Translations under genes and position numbers: made by a program
Part shown: positions 50,424 to 58,595 of the stretch, piece after piece
Layout of the letters: the number at the start of each line of letters is the position of its first letter
Position numbering within the stretch: position 1 is the first letter of the stretch
DNA from: CBDFKF01 sp965248765
Lineage (GTDB): Bacteria; Pseudomonadota; Alphaproteobacteria; VGEJ01
Reading direction: 5' to 3'
NCBI GenBank assembly: GCA_965248765.1
Contig: CBDFKF010000004.1
Coordinates: 2,666,001 to 2,730,000 of the forward strand
DNA length: 64,000 nucleotides
The notes under the pieces: generated by a model
The model's database searches: none
Told to the model about the DNA's origin: nothing
Seen by the model: only the letters and a program-made list of their open reading frames with translations

Positions 50424-52289
50424 ATGCGTTCCCACTTTGACGTGATCGTGGTAGGGGGCGGCCACGCCGGATGTGAGGCGGCCGCTGCCGCGGCCAGGAT
50501 CGGCGCGCGAACGCTCCTTCTCACCCATGCTCTCGACACCATCGGGGCGATGTCGTGCAATCCGGCGATCGGCGGTCTGGGCAAGGGCCATCTCGTGCGC
50601 GAGATCGATGCTCTCGATGGGCTGATGGGCAGGATCGCCGATGCCGCGGGCATCCAGTTCCGCATGTTGAACCGGCGCAAGGGCCCCGCCGTGCGTGGCC
50701 CCAGGGCGCAGTCCGACCGCAAGCTCTATCGCGATGCCATGCGGCGGGCCCTGGCCGGCTGCGCGAATCTCGAGCTGCGCGCCGCCGCCGTTGACGACCT
50801 GGTCATTGCGAACGGTGCGGTGGCCGGCGTGACGACGGCAGACGGCGAAGGCATCGTCGCCCCCCGTGTAGTGGTGACCACAGGGACATTCCTGCGCGGG
50901 GTGATCCACTGCGGGGAAGAGAAGATCGCGGCGGGTCGGGTTGGCGAGGCGCCGGCGATCGGGCTCGCCGACACCTTGGCGCGGCTGGGCTTTCGCCTTG
51001 GCCGGCTGAAGACCGGTACCCCGCCGCGACTGGATGGCCGCACGATCGACTGGGCCGGGCTTGCGGTTCAGCGAGGCGACGACCCGCCCCGCCCGTTCTC
51101 ATTTCTCAACCGGGCGATCACGACGCCGCAAATCGTCTGCCACCTCACGGCGACCACCCCGCAGACCCATGAGATCATTCGGGCGAACATCCACCGCGCG
51201 CCGATGTATTCGGGGCAGATCACTGGAACCGGGCCACGCTATTGCCCGTCGATAGAAGATAAGGTCATGCGGTTCGCGGACCGCACGCATCACCAGATCT
51301 TCCTGGAACCCGAGGGGCTTGACGACGATACCGTCTACCCCAACGGCATCTCCACCTCCCTACCCGTGGACATACAAACCGAAGTGCTCAGGTCCATTCC
51401 GGGTCTGGAGCGCGCGACCATGCGGCGGTCCGGCTACGCCATCGAGTACGACTTCGTCGACCCGCGGGAGCTCCACCCCAGCCTCGAAACGCGCCGGGTC
51501 CCGGGCCTCTATTTCGCGGGCCAGATCAACGGCACGACCGGCTATGAGGAAGCCGCGGCCCAGGGGCTGATCGCTGGCCTTAATGCGGCGCTGACCGCCG
51601 CGGGCGGTGATCCTCTCGTGCTCGACCGCGCAGATGCCTACATCGGCGTGCTGGTCGACGATCTCGTGACGCGGGGAGCATCGGAACCTTACCGCATGTT
51701 CACCTCCCGCGCGGAGTACCGCCTCACGCTCCGCGCCGATAATGCGGATCAACGGCTGACACCGATTGGCGTCAGTCTGGGTTGCGTCGCCTCGCCCCGC
51801 GCCGACCGAGTCGCCGCCAAGCGGCGCGCACTCGAAACGGCACGAGGCGCTCTGCGCGCGCTGCGGGCATCGCCGGCAGAGGCGCGCGCTGCGGGCATTG
51901 GCATCGCCGCCAACGGCGGCCGTCGTGGCGCGCATGACCTACTCCGCCAGCCGGGCGTTACCGTGGCGAGTCTGGCGATACTGTGGCCGGAGCTCGGCTC
52001 GATCGAACCGGATGTCGCCGAGCAGCTTGAGATCGACGCGCACTACGCTGGCTATCTCGAGCGCCAGGAAGCCGACATCGTAGCGTTTCGCCGTGACGAG
52101 GGCTTGCACCTCCCGTCCAATCTCGACTATCGCGCCCTCGGCGGTCTCTCGAACGAGGTGCGCGAGGCGCTTGAAGCGGCGCGGCCTGCGACCCTCGGCC
52201 AGGCGGGCCGTCTCCCCGGCGTCACCCCCGCTGCGCTCACCGCGCTGCTCGGCCATGTCCGGCGCGGACCACTCCGCCGCGCGGGCTGA
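50424..52289 (+). CDS. mnmG: tRNA uridine-5-carboxymethylaminomethyl modification enzyme MnmG
   Basis: MnmG (GidA) is the FAD-dependent partner of MnmE in making cmnm5U34. It has 621 residues with the Rossmann FAD loop FDVIVVGGGHAGCEAAAAAARIG. The GidA signatures are NPAIGGLGKGHLVREIDALDGLMG, GTPPRLDGRTIDW and PGLYFAGQINGTTGYEEAAAQGL. The C-terminal tRNA- and MnmE-binding helices contain YAGYLERQEADI. ATG 50424 has AGGAGG seven bases upstream, so the more upstream in-frame codons are not needed. Its end overlaps rsmG by 35 bp. Confidence 0.97.
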   Translation: MRSHFDVIVVGGGHAGCEAAAAAARIGARTLLLTHALDTIGAMSCNPAIGGLGKGHLVREIDALDGLMGRIADAAGIQFRMLNRRKGPAVRGPRAQSDRKLYRDAMRRALAGCANLELRAAAVDDLVIANGAVAGVTTADGEGIVAPRVVVTTGTFLRGVIHCGEEKIAAGRVGEAPAIGLADTLARLGFRLGRLKTGTPPRLDGRTIDWAGLAVQRGDDPPRPFSFLNRAITTPQIVCHLTATTPQTHEIIRANIHRAPMYSGQITGTGPRYCPSIEDKVMRFADRTHHQIFLEPEGLDDDTVYPNGISTSLPVDIQTEVLRSIPGLERATMRRSGYAIEYDFVDPRELHPSLETRRVPGLYFAGQINGTTGYEEAAAQGLIAGLNAALTAAGGDPLVLDRADAYIGVLVDDLVTRGASEPYRMFTSRAEYRLTLRADNADQRLTPIGVSLGCVASPRADRVAAKRRALETARGALRALRASPAEARAAGIGIAANGGRRGAHDLLRQPGVTVASLAILWPELGSIEPDVAEQLEIDAHYAGYLERQEADIVAFRRDEGLHLPSNLDYRALGGLSNEVREALEAARPATLGQAGRLPGVTPAALTALLGHVRRGPLRRAG

Positions 52290-52929
52290 TCGGGGGCGGC
52301 GGACCGCGCGCCATTCGGCGCCGCTCACCCCGGCCGAGTTCCGGAACGCCGCGGGTGTTTCACGTGAAACACTCACGCGCCTCGAGCTGTACGCCGCAAC
52401 GCTCGTTCGCTGGAACGCCCGAATCAACCTCGTCGCCCGTGGCTCGCTAGCGGATCTCTGGCGGCGTCATTTCCTCGATTCCGCGCAACTCCTGGCGCTC
52501 GCTCCAGCCGCGGCGAAGCTCTGGGTCGACCTTGGCAGCGGCGCCGGGTTCCCCGGAATGGTCCTCGCCATCATGGGCGTGCCCGATATGCATTTGATTG
52601 AGAGCGACCACCGCAAGTGTGAGTTCCTCCGGCGGGTCGCGCACGACACCGCGACCGAAGTCACGATCCACGCCGCGCGCATCGAGGCGCTCGCGCCGTT
52701 TCTCGCCGACGTCATCACCGCCCGCGCGCTGGCCCCGCTGCCGCGGCTGCTGAGTTTGGCGCGTCGTTTCGCCGGTCCGGATACCGTCGCGCTGTTCCCC
52801 AAGGGTGCGCGCGTCGGGGCCGAATTGACCGAATCGTCCAAATATCCCAGAATGCGACTCGAACGTGTGGCCAGTCGATCGGATCCTGCGGGGACGGTCT
52901 TGCGCGTGAAAGGGCTCGACGATATTTGA
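52255..52929 (+). CDS. rsmG: 16S rRNA (guanine-527-N7)-methyltransferase
   Basis: RsmG (GidB) makes m7G527 in 16S rRNA with SAM. The methyltransferase signature is LWVDLGSGAGFPGMVLAIMG, followed by HLIESDHRKCEFLRRVA and the ADVITARALAPLPRLLSLA segment with the catalytic Arg-Ala. The N terminus in the family starts near LTPAEF; the ATG at 52255 adds about 20 Arg/Ala-rich residues and overlaps mnmG, but no closer ATG/GTG/TTG was found. Codons for VSRET are exactly the second parS site. It is followed by parA with almost no gap. Confidence 0.94.
   Translation: MSGADHSAARADRGRRTARHSAPLTPAEFRNAAGVSRETLTRLELYAATLVRWNARINLVARGSLADLWRRHFLDSAQLLALAPAAAKLWVDLGSGAGFPGMVLAIMGVPDMHLIESDHRKCEFLRRVAHDTATEVTIHAARIEALAPFLADVITARALAPLPRLLSLARRFAGPDTVALFPKGARVGAELTESSKYPRMRLERVASRSDPAGTVLRVKGLDDI
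52356..52371. promoter_or_regulatory. parS: parS centromere site 2, inside rsmG
   Basis: A second perfect TGTTTCACGTGAAACA palindrome lies within the rsmG reading frame, where it is read as the last base of Gly then Val-Ser-Arg-Glu-Thr. It is 1,992 bp from site 1, so two ParB loading sites flank mnmG. Confidence 0.97.
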
Positions 52930-53728
52930 TCCCACGCGGCCGCCGGCGTCTTCCCAGCGCATCATCGCGGTCGCCAATCAAAAAGGTGGAGTCGGCAAGA
53001 CGACGACCGCCATCAACCTCGCCACCGCGCTCGCCGCGGTGGGCCGGCGCGCCCTCTTGATCGACGCCGATCCGCAAGGCAACGCAACGATCGGGCTTGG
53101 CGCCGCGCTCGCCGTCGGTCAGGTGTCCATCTACGAGGTGATCGAGGGCTCGGTGACGCTGCGCCAGGCGATCGTGCACACGGCCGTACCGGGACTCGAT
53201 CTGGTGCCCTCCACGGTGGACCTCTCCGGAGCCGAGATCGAACTCGTCAACGCCCCACGGCGCGAGTACCGCCTGCGCGAGGCCGTGGTCGCCGCCGCGC
53301 TCCACTACGACTTCGTGCTGATGGACTGCCCGCCGGCGCTCGGCCTTCTCACCCTCAATGCCCTGACCGCGGCCGACGCGGTGCTGGTCCCACTGCAGTG
53401 CGAGTTCTTCGCTCTACAGGGCCTGAGTCAGCTCATTCGTACGCTCCAGCGCGTGCGCCAAGCCTTCAACCCCGGCCTCGATATCCAGGGGGTGGTGCTC
53501 ACCATGTACGACAAGCGCAACAACCTGTCGGCACAGGTCGCCCAGGACGTCCGGAGCTGCTTGGGCGACAAGGTCTACCGCACCATGATTCCCCGCAACG
53601 TGCGCATATCCGAGGCACCCTCCCATGGTAAGCCGGCGCTCGTCTATGACCATCGGTGCGCCGGCAGCGCCGCCTATATACAACTTGCGCGGGAAATACT
53701 CCAGCGTGAAACACGGGCAGCGGCATGA
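52922..53728 (+). CDS. parA: chromosome partitioning ATPase ParA (Soj), start codon not canonical
   Basis: ParA is the deviant Walker ATPase that moves ParB-parS complexes during segregation. The frame reads QRIIAVANQKGGVGKTTTAINLATALAAVGRRALLIDADPQGN, with the deviant Walker A KGGVGKTT and Walker A' DADPQGN. DFVLMDCPPALGLLTLNAL (Walker B) and QGVVLTMYDKRNNLSAQV follow. After an in-frame TGA at 52907 there is no ATG, GTG or TTG before the P-loop. The first GTG, at 53039, would remove it. ATA at 52922 is given only as a placeholder: it yields 268 residues, the normal length. A base error or rare initiation near the rsmG stop is likely. parB overlaps by 4 bp. Confidence 0.93.
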   Translation: MFDPTRPPASSQRIIAVANQKGGVGKTTTAINLATALAAVGRRALLIDADPQGNATIGLGAALAVGQVSIYEVIEGSVTLRQAIVHTAVPGLDLVPSTVDLSGAEIELVNAPRREYRLREAVVAAALHYDFVLMDCPPALGLLTLNALTAADAVLVPLQCEFFALQGLSQLIRTLQRVRQAFNPGLDIQGVVLTMYDKRNNLSAQVAQDVRSCLGDKVYRTMIPRNVRISEAPSHGKPALVYDHRCAGSAAYIQLAREILQRETRAAA

Positions 53729-54603
53729 CTGAGGAGACGAGGACGAAAGGCCTGGGCCGCGGCCTCTCTGCGTTGTTGGGCGACGAGGCCGAAGATTATG
53801 CAAGCCTTGATCGCGCGCGGTCGGCACGTGATGTGCCGATTGAGTTCGTAATACCTAACCCGCGCCAGCCGCGCCGGGCATTCGCCGAGGCCGAGCTCGA
53901 TACGCTCGCCGCGTCAATCCGGGCTCAGGGCGTCCTCCAGCCGATCTTGGTGCGCCAGGTCAACGACGACAGCGGCACCTATGAGATCGTGGCTGGCGAG
54001 CGGCGATTGCGCGCCGCCCAGAGAGCCCAGCTCCACCAGGTGCCGGTCGTCGTGCGCGACATCGATGACGGCGGGGCGCTGGAGATAGCCCTCATCGAGA
54101 ACCTTCAACGCGAAGACCTGACGGCGCTTGAGGAGGCGGAGGGCTATCAGCGCCTCATCGACGAATTCCAGCAAACCCAGGAACAGCTCGGCGAGACCAT
54201 CGGCAAAAGCCGCAGCCACGTCGCCAATACCCTGCGCCTCCTCGGGCTGCCCGACGGCGTCAAGGGCATGCTACAGGACGGCCGCCTCACCGCCGGCCAC
54301 GCCCGGGCTTTGCTGGGCGCGACGGATCCTCAGGCGCTCGCTGCCGATATCGTCGCCAAGAGCCTCAACGTGCGCCAGGCCGAGCAACTGGCCAAGGCGC
54401 CGGCGCACCGTCGGCGCGCCTCGTCGGCCCGCGACAAGGACACCAACACCCTGGCGCTCGAGGACGACATCTCGATGGCGCTGGGCCTCACCGTGAACAT
54501 TCAGGACCGCAGCCCCCAAGGCGGTCGCGTCACGATCAAGTACAATACCCTCGAGCAGCTGGACGAGGTGTGCCGCCGTCTATGCCACCACCTCGAACAT
54601 TGA
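53725..54603 (+). CDS. parB: chromosome partitioning protein ParB (Spo0J)
   Basis: ParB is the CTP-dependent clamp that loads at parS. The 292-residue protein has an N-terminal ParA-interacting stretch (KGLGRGLSALLGDE) and the CTP-binding boxes with GERRLRAAQ at about 91-99. LIENLQREDLTALEEAEGYQRLI and the helix-turn-helix LGETIGKSRSHVANTLRLLGLPD follow for parS recognition, then a C-terminal dimerisation domain. ATGA overlaps the parA stop. Two perfect parS sites lie 1.4 and 3.3 kb upstream. Confidence 0.97.
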   Translation: MTEETRTKGLGRGLSALLGDEAEDYASLDRARSARDVPIEFVIPNPRQPRRAFAEAELDTLAASIRAQGVLQPILVRQVNDDSGTYEIVAGERRLRAAQRAQLHQVPVVVRDIDDGGALEIALIENLQREDLTALEEAEGYQRLIDEFQQTQEQLGETIGKSRSHVANTLRLLGLPDGVKGMLQDGRLTAGHARALLGATDPQALAADIVAKSLNVRQAEQLAKAPAHRRRASSARDKDTNTLALEDDISMALGLTVNIQDRSPQGGRVTIKYNTLEQLDEVCRRLCHHLEH

Positions 54604-54670
54604 GCGTTACGCTATCGAAACGACAATTGTTTCGTCTTCGTAATGACTTAGTGCTTTTGCGGAACGGTTA

Positions 54671-55438
54671 ATGGCGCGCGACGTCGCCCTCTTCGTGACA
54701 TGCCTGGTCGATTTTTTCCGTCCGAGCGTCGGCTTCGCAACTGTCAAGCTGTTGGAGGACCAAGGGTGCCGGGTCGCGGTGCCGGCTGCGCAGACCTGTT
54801 GCGGTCAGCCCGCCTACAACGCCGGCGACCGCGCCGATGCACGAGCCATTGCGGCGCGAGTCATCGAGGCCTTTGCCGATGCCGATGCCGTCGTTGTGCC
54901 GTCGGGCTCCTGTGCGGGCATGCTCCGCGAGCACTATCCCGATCTCTTTGCCGATGATCCCGATATGGCGGCGCGTGCCCGCGACCTTGCCGGCCGCACC
55001 CACGAGCTCGTCTCCTTCCTGACCGACGTTCTCGGGGTGACGCACCTCGATGCCCGTTTCGAGGGCGTCGTGACCTATCACGACTCGTGCTCCAGCCTGC
55101 GCGAGCTCAGCGTATCCGACCAGGCGCGCACCCTCCTCGGCGCGGTGGCGGGGCTGGAGCTGCGTCAGCTCGAGGGATCCGAGCAGTGCTGCGGCTTCGG
55201 CGGCACCTTCTGCGTCAAGTACGCCGACATCTCGGTCGAGATGGTGCAGCGCAAGGTGGCGGCGATCGTCGCCACCGGGGCTGATACCGTGCTCGCCGGC
55301 GATCTTGGCTGCCTCCTCAACATTGCCGGCCGTCTCAGCCGCAAGAGCTCGCCCATCGCCGCGCGTCACATCGCCGAGGTGTTGGCCGGCATGACCGAGA
55401 CACCCGCGCTGGCGGGCACCGGCGAAAGGGGCGGCTGA
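54671..55438 (+). CDS. lutA: L-lactate oxidation complex Fe-S protein LutA
   Basis: LutA with LutB and LutC oxidises L-lactate to pyruvate. The 255-residue protein has two CCG-type domains, with QTCCGQPAYNAG and SEQCCGFGGTFCVKY. These motifs bind Fe-S clusters or link to the heterodisulphide reductase fold. THELVSFL and HDSCSSLRELS are further family marks. The start codon ATG is 67 bp after parB. lutB starts at the last base of its stop codon (TGATG), so the three lut genes form a coupled operon. Confidence 0.92.
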   Translation: MARDVALFVTCLVDFFRPSVGFATVKLLEDQGCRVAVPAAQTCCGQPAYNAGDRADARAIAARVIEAFADADAVVVPSGSCAGMLREHYPDLFADDPDMAARARDLAGRTHELVSFLTDVLGVTHLDARFEGVVTYHDSCSSLRELSVSDQARTLLGAVAGLELRQLEGSEQCCGFGGTFCVKYADISVEMVQRKVAAIVATGADTVLAGDLGCLLNIAGRLSRKSSPIAARHIAEVLAGMTETPALAGTGERGG

Positions 55439-56877
55439 TGGAGATCACGAGCTCCGCCTTCAAGGACAACGCCCGTGCCGCCCTCGCCGATCCCCATCTC
55501 CGCGAGGCGCTGGGTCTGATCGAGACCAACTTCGGGCGCAACCGGCAGGCCGCCATCGACCGGCTGCCTGAGTTCGATGCTCTTCGCGACGAGGCCCGCG
55601 CCATCAAAGACCACGTGATCGAGCACCTCGATATCTATCTCGAGCGATTCGAAGCGCGCGTCACCGAGTCAGGGGGCCATGTCCACTGGTGCTCCACCGC
55701 CGAAGAAGCGCGCCGCACGGTCCTCGAACTCTGCCAGGCTGCCGGCGCCCGCACCGTGACCAAGGGTAAATCGATGGTCGGCGAGGAGATCGGTCTCAAC
55801 GCGTTCCTCACCGCCAATGGCATCGAGCCGGTCGAGACCGATCTCGGCGAGTACATCATTCAGCTCGCCGATGAGACCCCGGGACACATCGTCGCCCCGG
55901 CCGTCCACAAGACCAAGGATCAGGTCGCCGATCTCTTCCTCGAACACCATCGCCGATTAGGTAAAACGCGCCGCCTTGCCGACCCACCTGAGATTGTCGC
56001 CGAGGGCCGCGAGGTGCTGCGCCGGCGCTACTTTGAGGCCGATGTCGGCATCACCGGCGCCAATTTCCTGATCGCCGAGACCGGCTCGACCGCGATCGTG
56101 ACCAATGAAGGCAACGGCGATCTCACGCAGACCCTGCCGCGCATGCACATCGTCACCGCCGGCATCGAGAAGATCGTGCCGACGCTGGAGGATGCGGCGA
56201 CGCTGCTGCGCGTGCTGGCCCGGTCCGCCACCGGCCAGGAATTCTCGGCCTACACCACCTTTACCACCGGTCCGCGCCGGCCGGGCGACCTCGACGGCCC
56301 AGAGGAGTTCCACGTCGTCCTCCTCGACAACGGTCGCAGCGCCCTCCTCGGCGGCCGCTTTCAGGACGTTCTGCGCTGTATCCGGTGCGGCGCCTGCCTC
56401 AATCACTGTCCTGTGTTTGCCGCCGTCGGCGGGCATGCCTATGGATGGGTCTATTCGGGGCCGATCGGTGCGGTGCTGACACCGGCCCTGGTCGGGCTTG
56501 AGCAGGCCTACCACCTGCCCAATGCCTCGAGCTTTTGCGGCCGCTGCGAGGAGGTGTGCCCGGTGCGCATTCCCTTGCCCAAGATGATGCGCTATTGGCG
56601 CGAGCAGGCGTTCACCGACCGTATTTCACCCGCCCGCGAAAGGCTCGCCGTGCGCCTGTGGGCCTTCGCCGCGCGCCGGCCTGCCCTTTATCGTCTGGTG
56701 AGTGCGCTGGGCGCGCAACTCCTGGCCCGGCTGGGCGGCGGGCGTCAGCGGCTGTCGCGGCTACCGCTGGCCGGCGGATGGACCGCCGGTCGCGATCTGC
56801 CGGCGCCTGAGGGGCGCACCTTCCACAGCCTGTGGCGTCAGCAGCGGCCGGAGCGAACGCGCCAGGGCGTCCCATGA
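55438..56877 (+). CDS. lutB: L-lactate oxidation complex ferredoxin-like protein LutB
   Basis: This is the 479-residue iron-sulphur subunit of the LutABC complex. The N-terminal LUD domain shows TVTKGKSMVGEEIGLNAFL and TGANFLIAETGSTAIVTNEGNGDL. It is followed by two 4Fe-4S motifs: CIRCGACLNHCPVF and CGRCEEVCPVRIPLP. The C-terminal tail reaches the lutC ATG with a 4-bp overlap. Length and order match the family. Confidence 0.93.
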   Translation: MEITSSAFKDNARAALADPHLREALGLIETNFGRNRQAAIDRLPEFDALRDEARAIKDHVIEHLDIYLERFEARVTESGGHVHWCSTAEEARRTVLELCQAAGARTVTKGKSMVGEEIGLNAFLTANGIEPVETDLGEYIIQLADETPGHIVAPAVHKTKDQVADLFLEHHRRLGKTRRLADPPEIVAEGREVLRRRYFEADVGITGANFLIAETGSTAIVTNEGNGDLTQTLPRMHIVTAGIEKIVPTLEDAATLLRVLARSATGQEFSAYTTFTTGPRRPGDLDGPEEFHVVLLDNGRSALLGGRFQDVLRCIRCGACLNHCPVFAAVGGHAYGWVYSGPIGAVLTPALVGLEQAYHLPNASSFCGRCEEVCPVRIPLPKMMRYWREQAFTDRISPARERLAVRLWAFAARRPALYRLVSALGAQLLARLGGGRQRLSRLPLAGGWTAGRDLPAPEGRTFHSLWRQQRPERTRQGVP

Positions 56878-57578
56878 CCAACGCCCGGGAGGAAATCCTC
56901 GGTGGCATTCGTCGGCGCCTTGGCCGCACGAATGGCGATGCCGCCGCGGTCGATCAGCGTTTGGCCGCGCGGCGGTCCAATCTGGTGCCGGCGCGCGGGC
57001 GTCCGGCGCCCGCCGAGCGCCTTGCGCGTTTCGTCGAGATGGCCGAGGCGGCGCAATGCACGGTTGCCCGCATCGCCAGCCCATCCGAGCTCCCCGCCGC
57101 TGTTGGCGATTGGCTCAGCCGCCACAATCTGGCGGCGGCGCTCGTCATGGCGCCTGACCCGAGGCTCGATGCGGTGCCCTGGCAGAGCCAACCGCTCCTC
57201 TCCATCCGCCGTGGCGCGCCCGAGGAGGCGGATGCCGTCGGCCTCGGCCGTGCGCTAACTGGTATCGCTGAGACCGGGACGTTGTTGGTGGCATCGGGGC
57301 CCGAGGCGCCAACCACGCTGAGCTTTCTCCCGGAGAACCACATCGTTGTCCTCGACGCTGCAGCGATCGTCGGCAGCTACGAGGACGCGTTCGCCCGCCT
57401 CCGCGCCGCCCACCCCGGCGAGAACGGAGCGGCACTGCCCCGCGCGGTCAGCCTCATCACCGGCCCCTCGCGCACCGGCGACATCGCGCTCAAGATCGAG
57501 CTCGGCGCCCACGGGCCGCGGCGAGTCCACATCATCATTCTCGAACAGAGTGGAATTGGGGATGACCCGCCCGCCTAA
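56874..57578 (+). CDS. lutC: L-lactate oxidation complex subunit LutC
   Basis: This is a 234-residue LUD-domain protein. Features are TNAREEILGGIRRRLGR at the N terminus, ALTGIAETGTLLVASGPEAPTTLSFLPENHIVVLDAAAIVGSYEDAF, and the end ITGPSRTGDIALKIELGAHGPRRVHIIILE, which is the most conserved stretch of LutC. It overlaps lutB by 4 bp and the Smr gene by 17 bp. No GntR-type LutR regulator or lactate permease is adjacent. Confidence 0.92.
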   Translation: MTNAREEILGGIRRRLGRTNGDAAAVDQRLAARRSNLVPARGRPAPAERLARFVEMAEAAQCTVARIASPSELPAAVGDWLSRHNLAAALVMAPDPRLDAVPWQSQPLLSIRRGAPEEADAVGLGRALTGIAETGTLLVASGPEAPTTLSFLPENHIVVLDAAAIVGSYEDAFARLRAAHPGENGAALPRAVSLITGPSRTGDIALKIELGAHGPRRVHIIILEQSGIGDDPPA

Positions 57579-58143
57579 ACGGCGGCGCGCGTCCAAGGAG
57601 GCGCTCGTCCCCGGGGATAGCGTGCTGTTCTCCCACGCCATGCGCGACGTGCGGCCGCTGGGTGCGCGTGCCCCGGCGGATGCGCCGGCGCCGCCGGCGG
57701 ATCAATCCGGCGCTGTCGCGGATGACGCGCCGAGCCCTGATCGAGCGCCGGCCGCAGCGGGCACTCCGGTGCCGAACTCCAGCATTGATGCGGGCCTCGA
57801 TAAACGGACAGCCCAGCGCCTGCGCCGCGGCAATCTGCCGATCGAGGCCCGCCTGGACCTTCACGGTCACACCCAACAGCAAGCCCACCGCGCCCTCGAT
57901 GCCTTCCTCGCCGCGGCGTCTGAGTCCGGCAAGCGCTGCGTCCTGGTCGTAACCGGCAAGGGCAGCAGCCAGACCGACGAAGCCACCGGCAGGGTTGAGC
58001 GCACCAGCGGTGTGCTCCGCGAGATCGTGCCGCGCTGGCTCAATGAACCGGTCAACCGTGCCCGCATTATCGCCCACCACCCGGCTCAGCCCCGCGACGG
58101 CGGCACGGGCGCGCTCTATGTCCTCCTGCGCCGGCGACGCTGA
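57562..58143 (+). CDS. Smr domain protein
   Basis: The 193-residue protein has a disordered Ala/Pro-rich N-terminal half and a C-terminal Smr (small MutS-related) nuclease-type domain. Motifs are EARLDLHGHTQQQAHRALDAFL (the LDLHG motif), CVLVVTGKGS and LREIVPRWLNEP, then HPAQPRDGGTGALYVLLRR. Stand-alone Smr proteins can nick DNA or RNA. The gene overlaps lutC by 17 bp. In many alphaproteobacteria the Smr gene is beside mltA and an XRE regulator; here the XRE gene follows but mltA is elsewhere. Confidence 0.9.
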   Translation: MTRPPKRRRASKEALVPGDSVLFSHAMRDVRPLGARAPADAPAPPADQSGAVADDAPSPDRAPAAAGTPVPNSSIDAGLDKRTAQRLRRGNLPIEARLDLHGHTQQQAHRALDAFLAAASESGKRCVLVVTGKGSSQTDEATGRVERTSGVLREIVPRWLNEPVNRARIIAHHPAQPRDGGTGALYVLLRRRR

Positions 58144-58179
58144 GGCGGGACTGGGTGCGCGGGAGTTAGGGGTGTTGCC

Positions 58180-58575
58180 ATGACGCCGTTTGGCGAGCGG
58201 ATCCGACACTTGCGCAGTGCGCGCGGCCTCACGCTCAAGAAAATGGCCACGGACCTCCAGCTCTCGCAGGCCTACCTCTCGGCGCTCGAGCACGGCCATC
58301 GCGGCCGGCCGTCGGCCGCGCTCATCATTCAGATCTGCAGCTATTTCAATATCATCTGGGACGAGGCGGAGGAGCTTGAGCGCCTGGCAGCCCTCTCGCA
58401 CCCGCGCGTGGTCGTTGACACGTCGGGGCTGTCGCCGCAGGCAACCCGGCTGGCCAACCAGCTGGCTGCGCGAATTCGCGAGCTCTCCGACGACGACATC
58501 ACGCGCCTGTTGGCCATGCTCGAACGGCCACCGCCGCCGCGCCGTAGTGACAAGCGCGGACGGGCTCCTACCTAA
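58180..58575 (+). CDS. XRE-family helix-turn-helix regulator
   Basis: This is a 131-residue DNA-binding protein. The HTH at residues 1-60 reads FGERIRHLRSARGLTLKKMATDLQLSQAYLSALEHGHRGRPS, a clear Cro/C1 type. The remainder is helical (WDEAEELERLAALSHPRVVVD, RLANQLAARIRELSDDDITRLLAML) and ends in a basic, Pro-rich tail. It matches the XRE protein commonly found downstream of the Smr gene in alphaproteobacteria. Its targets are unknown. It precedes the cyclase gene by 20 bp. Confidence 0.9.
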   Translation: MTPFGERIRHLRSARGLTLKKMATDLQLSQAYLSALEHGHRGRPSAALIIQICSYFNIIWDEAEELERLAALSHPRVVVDTSGLSPQATRLANQLAARIRELSDDDITRLLAMLERPPPPRRSDKRGRAPT

Positions 58576-58595
58576 TAGAGGGTGCGTGGACGGAC

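Noticed and set aside
53704..53713. GCGTGAAACA near the parA stop, a half parS
   Set aside because: Only the right half matches; the left half has lost symmetry, so it is unlikely to be a functional ParB site.
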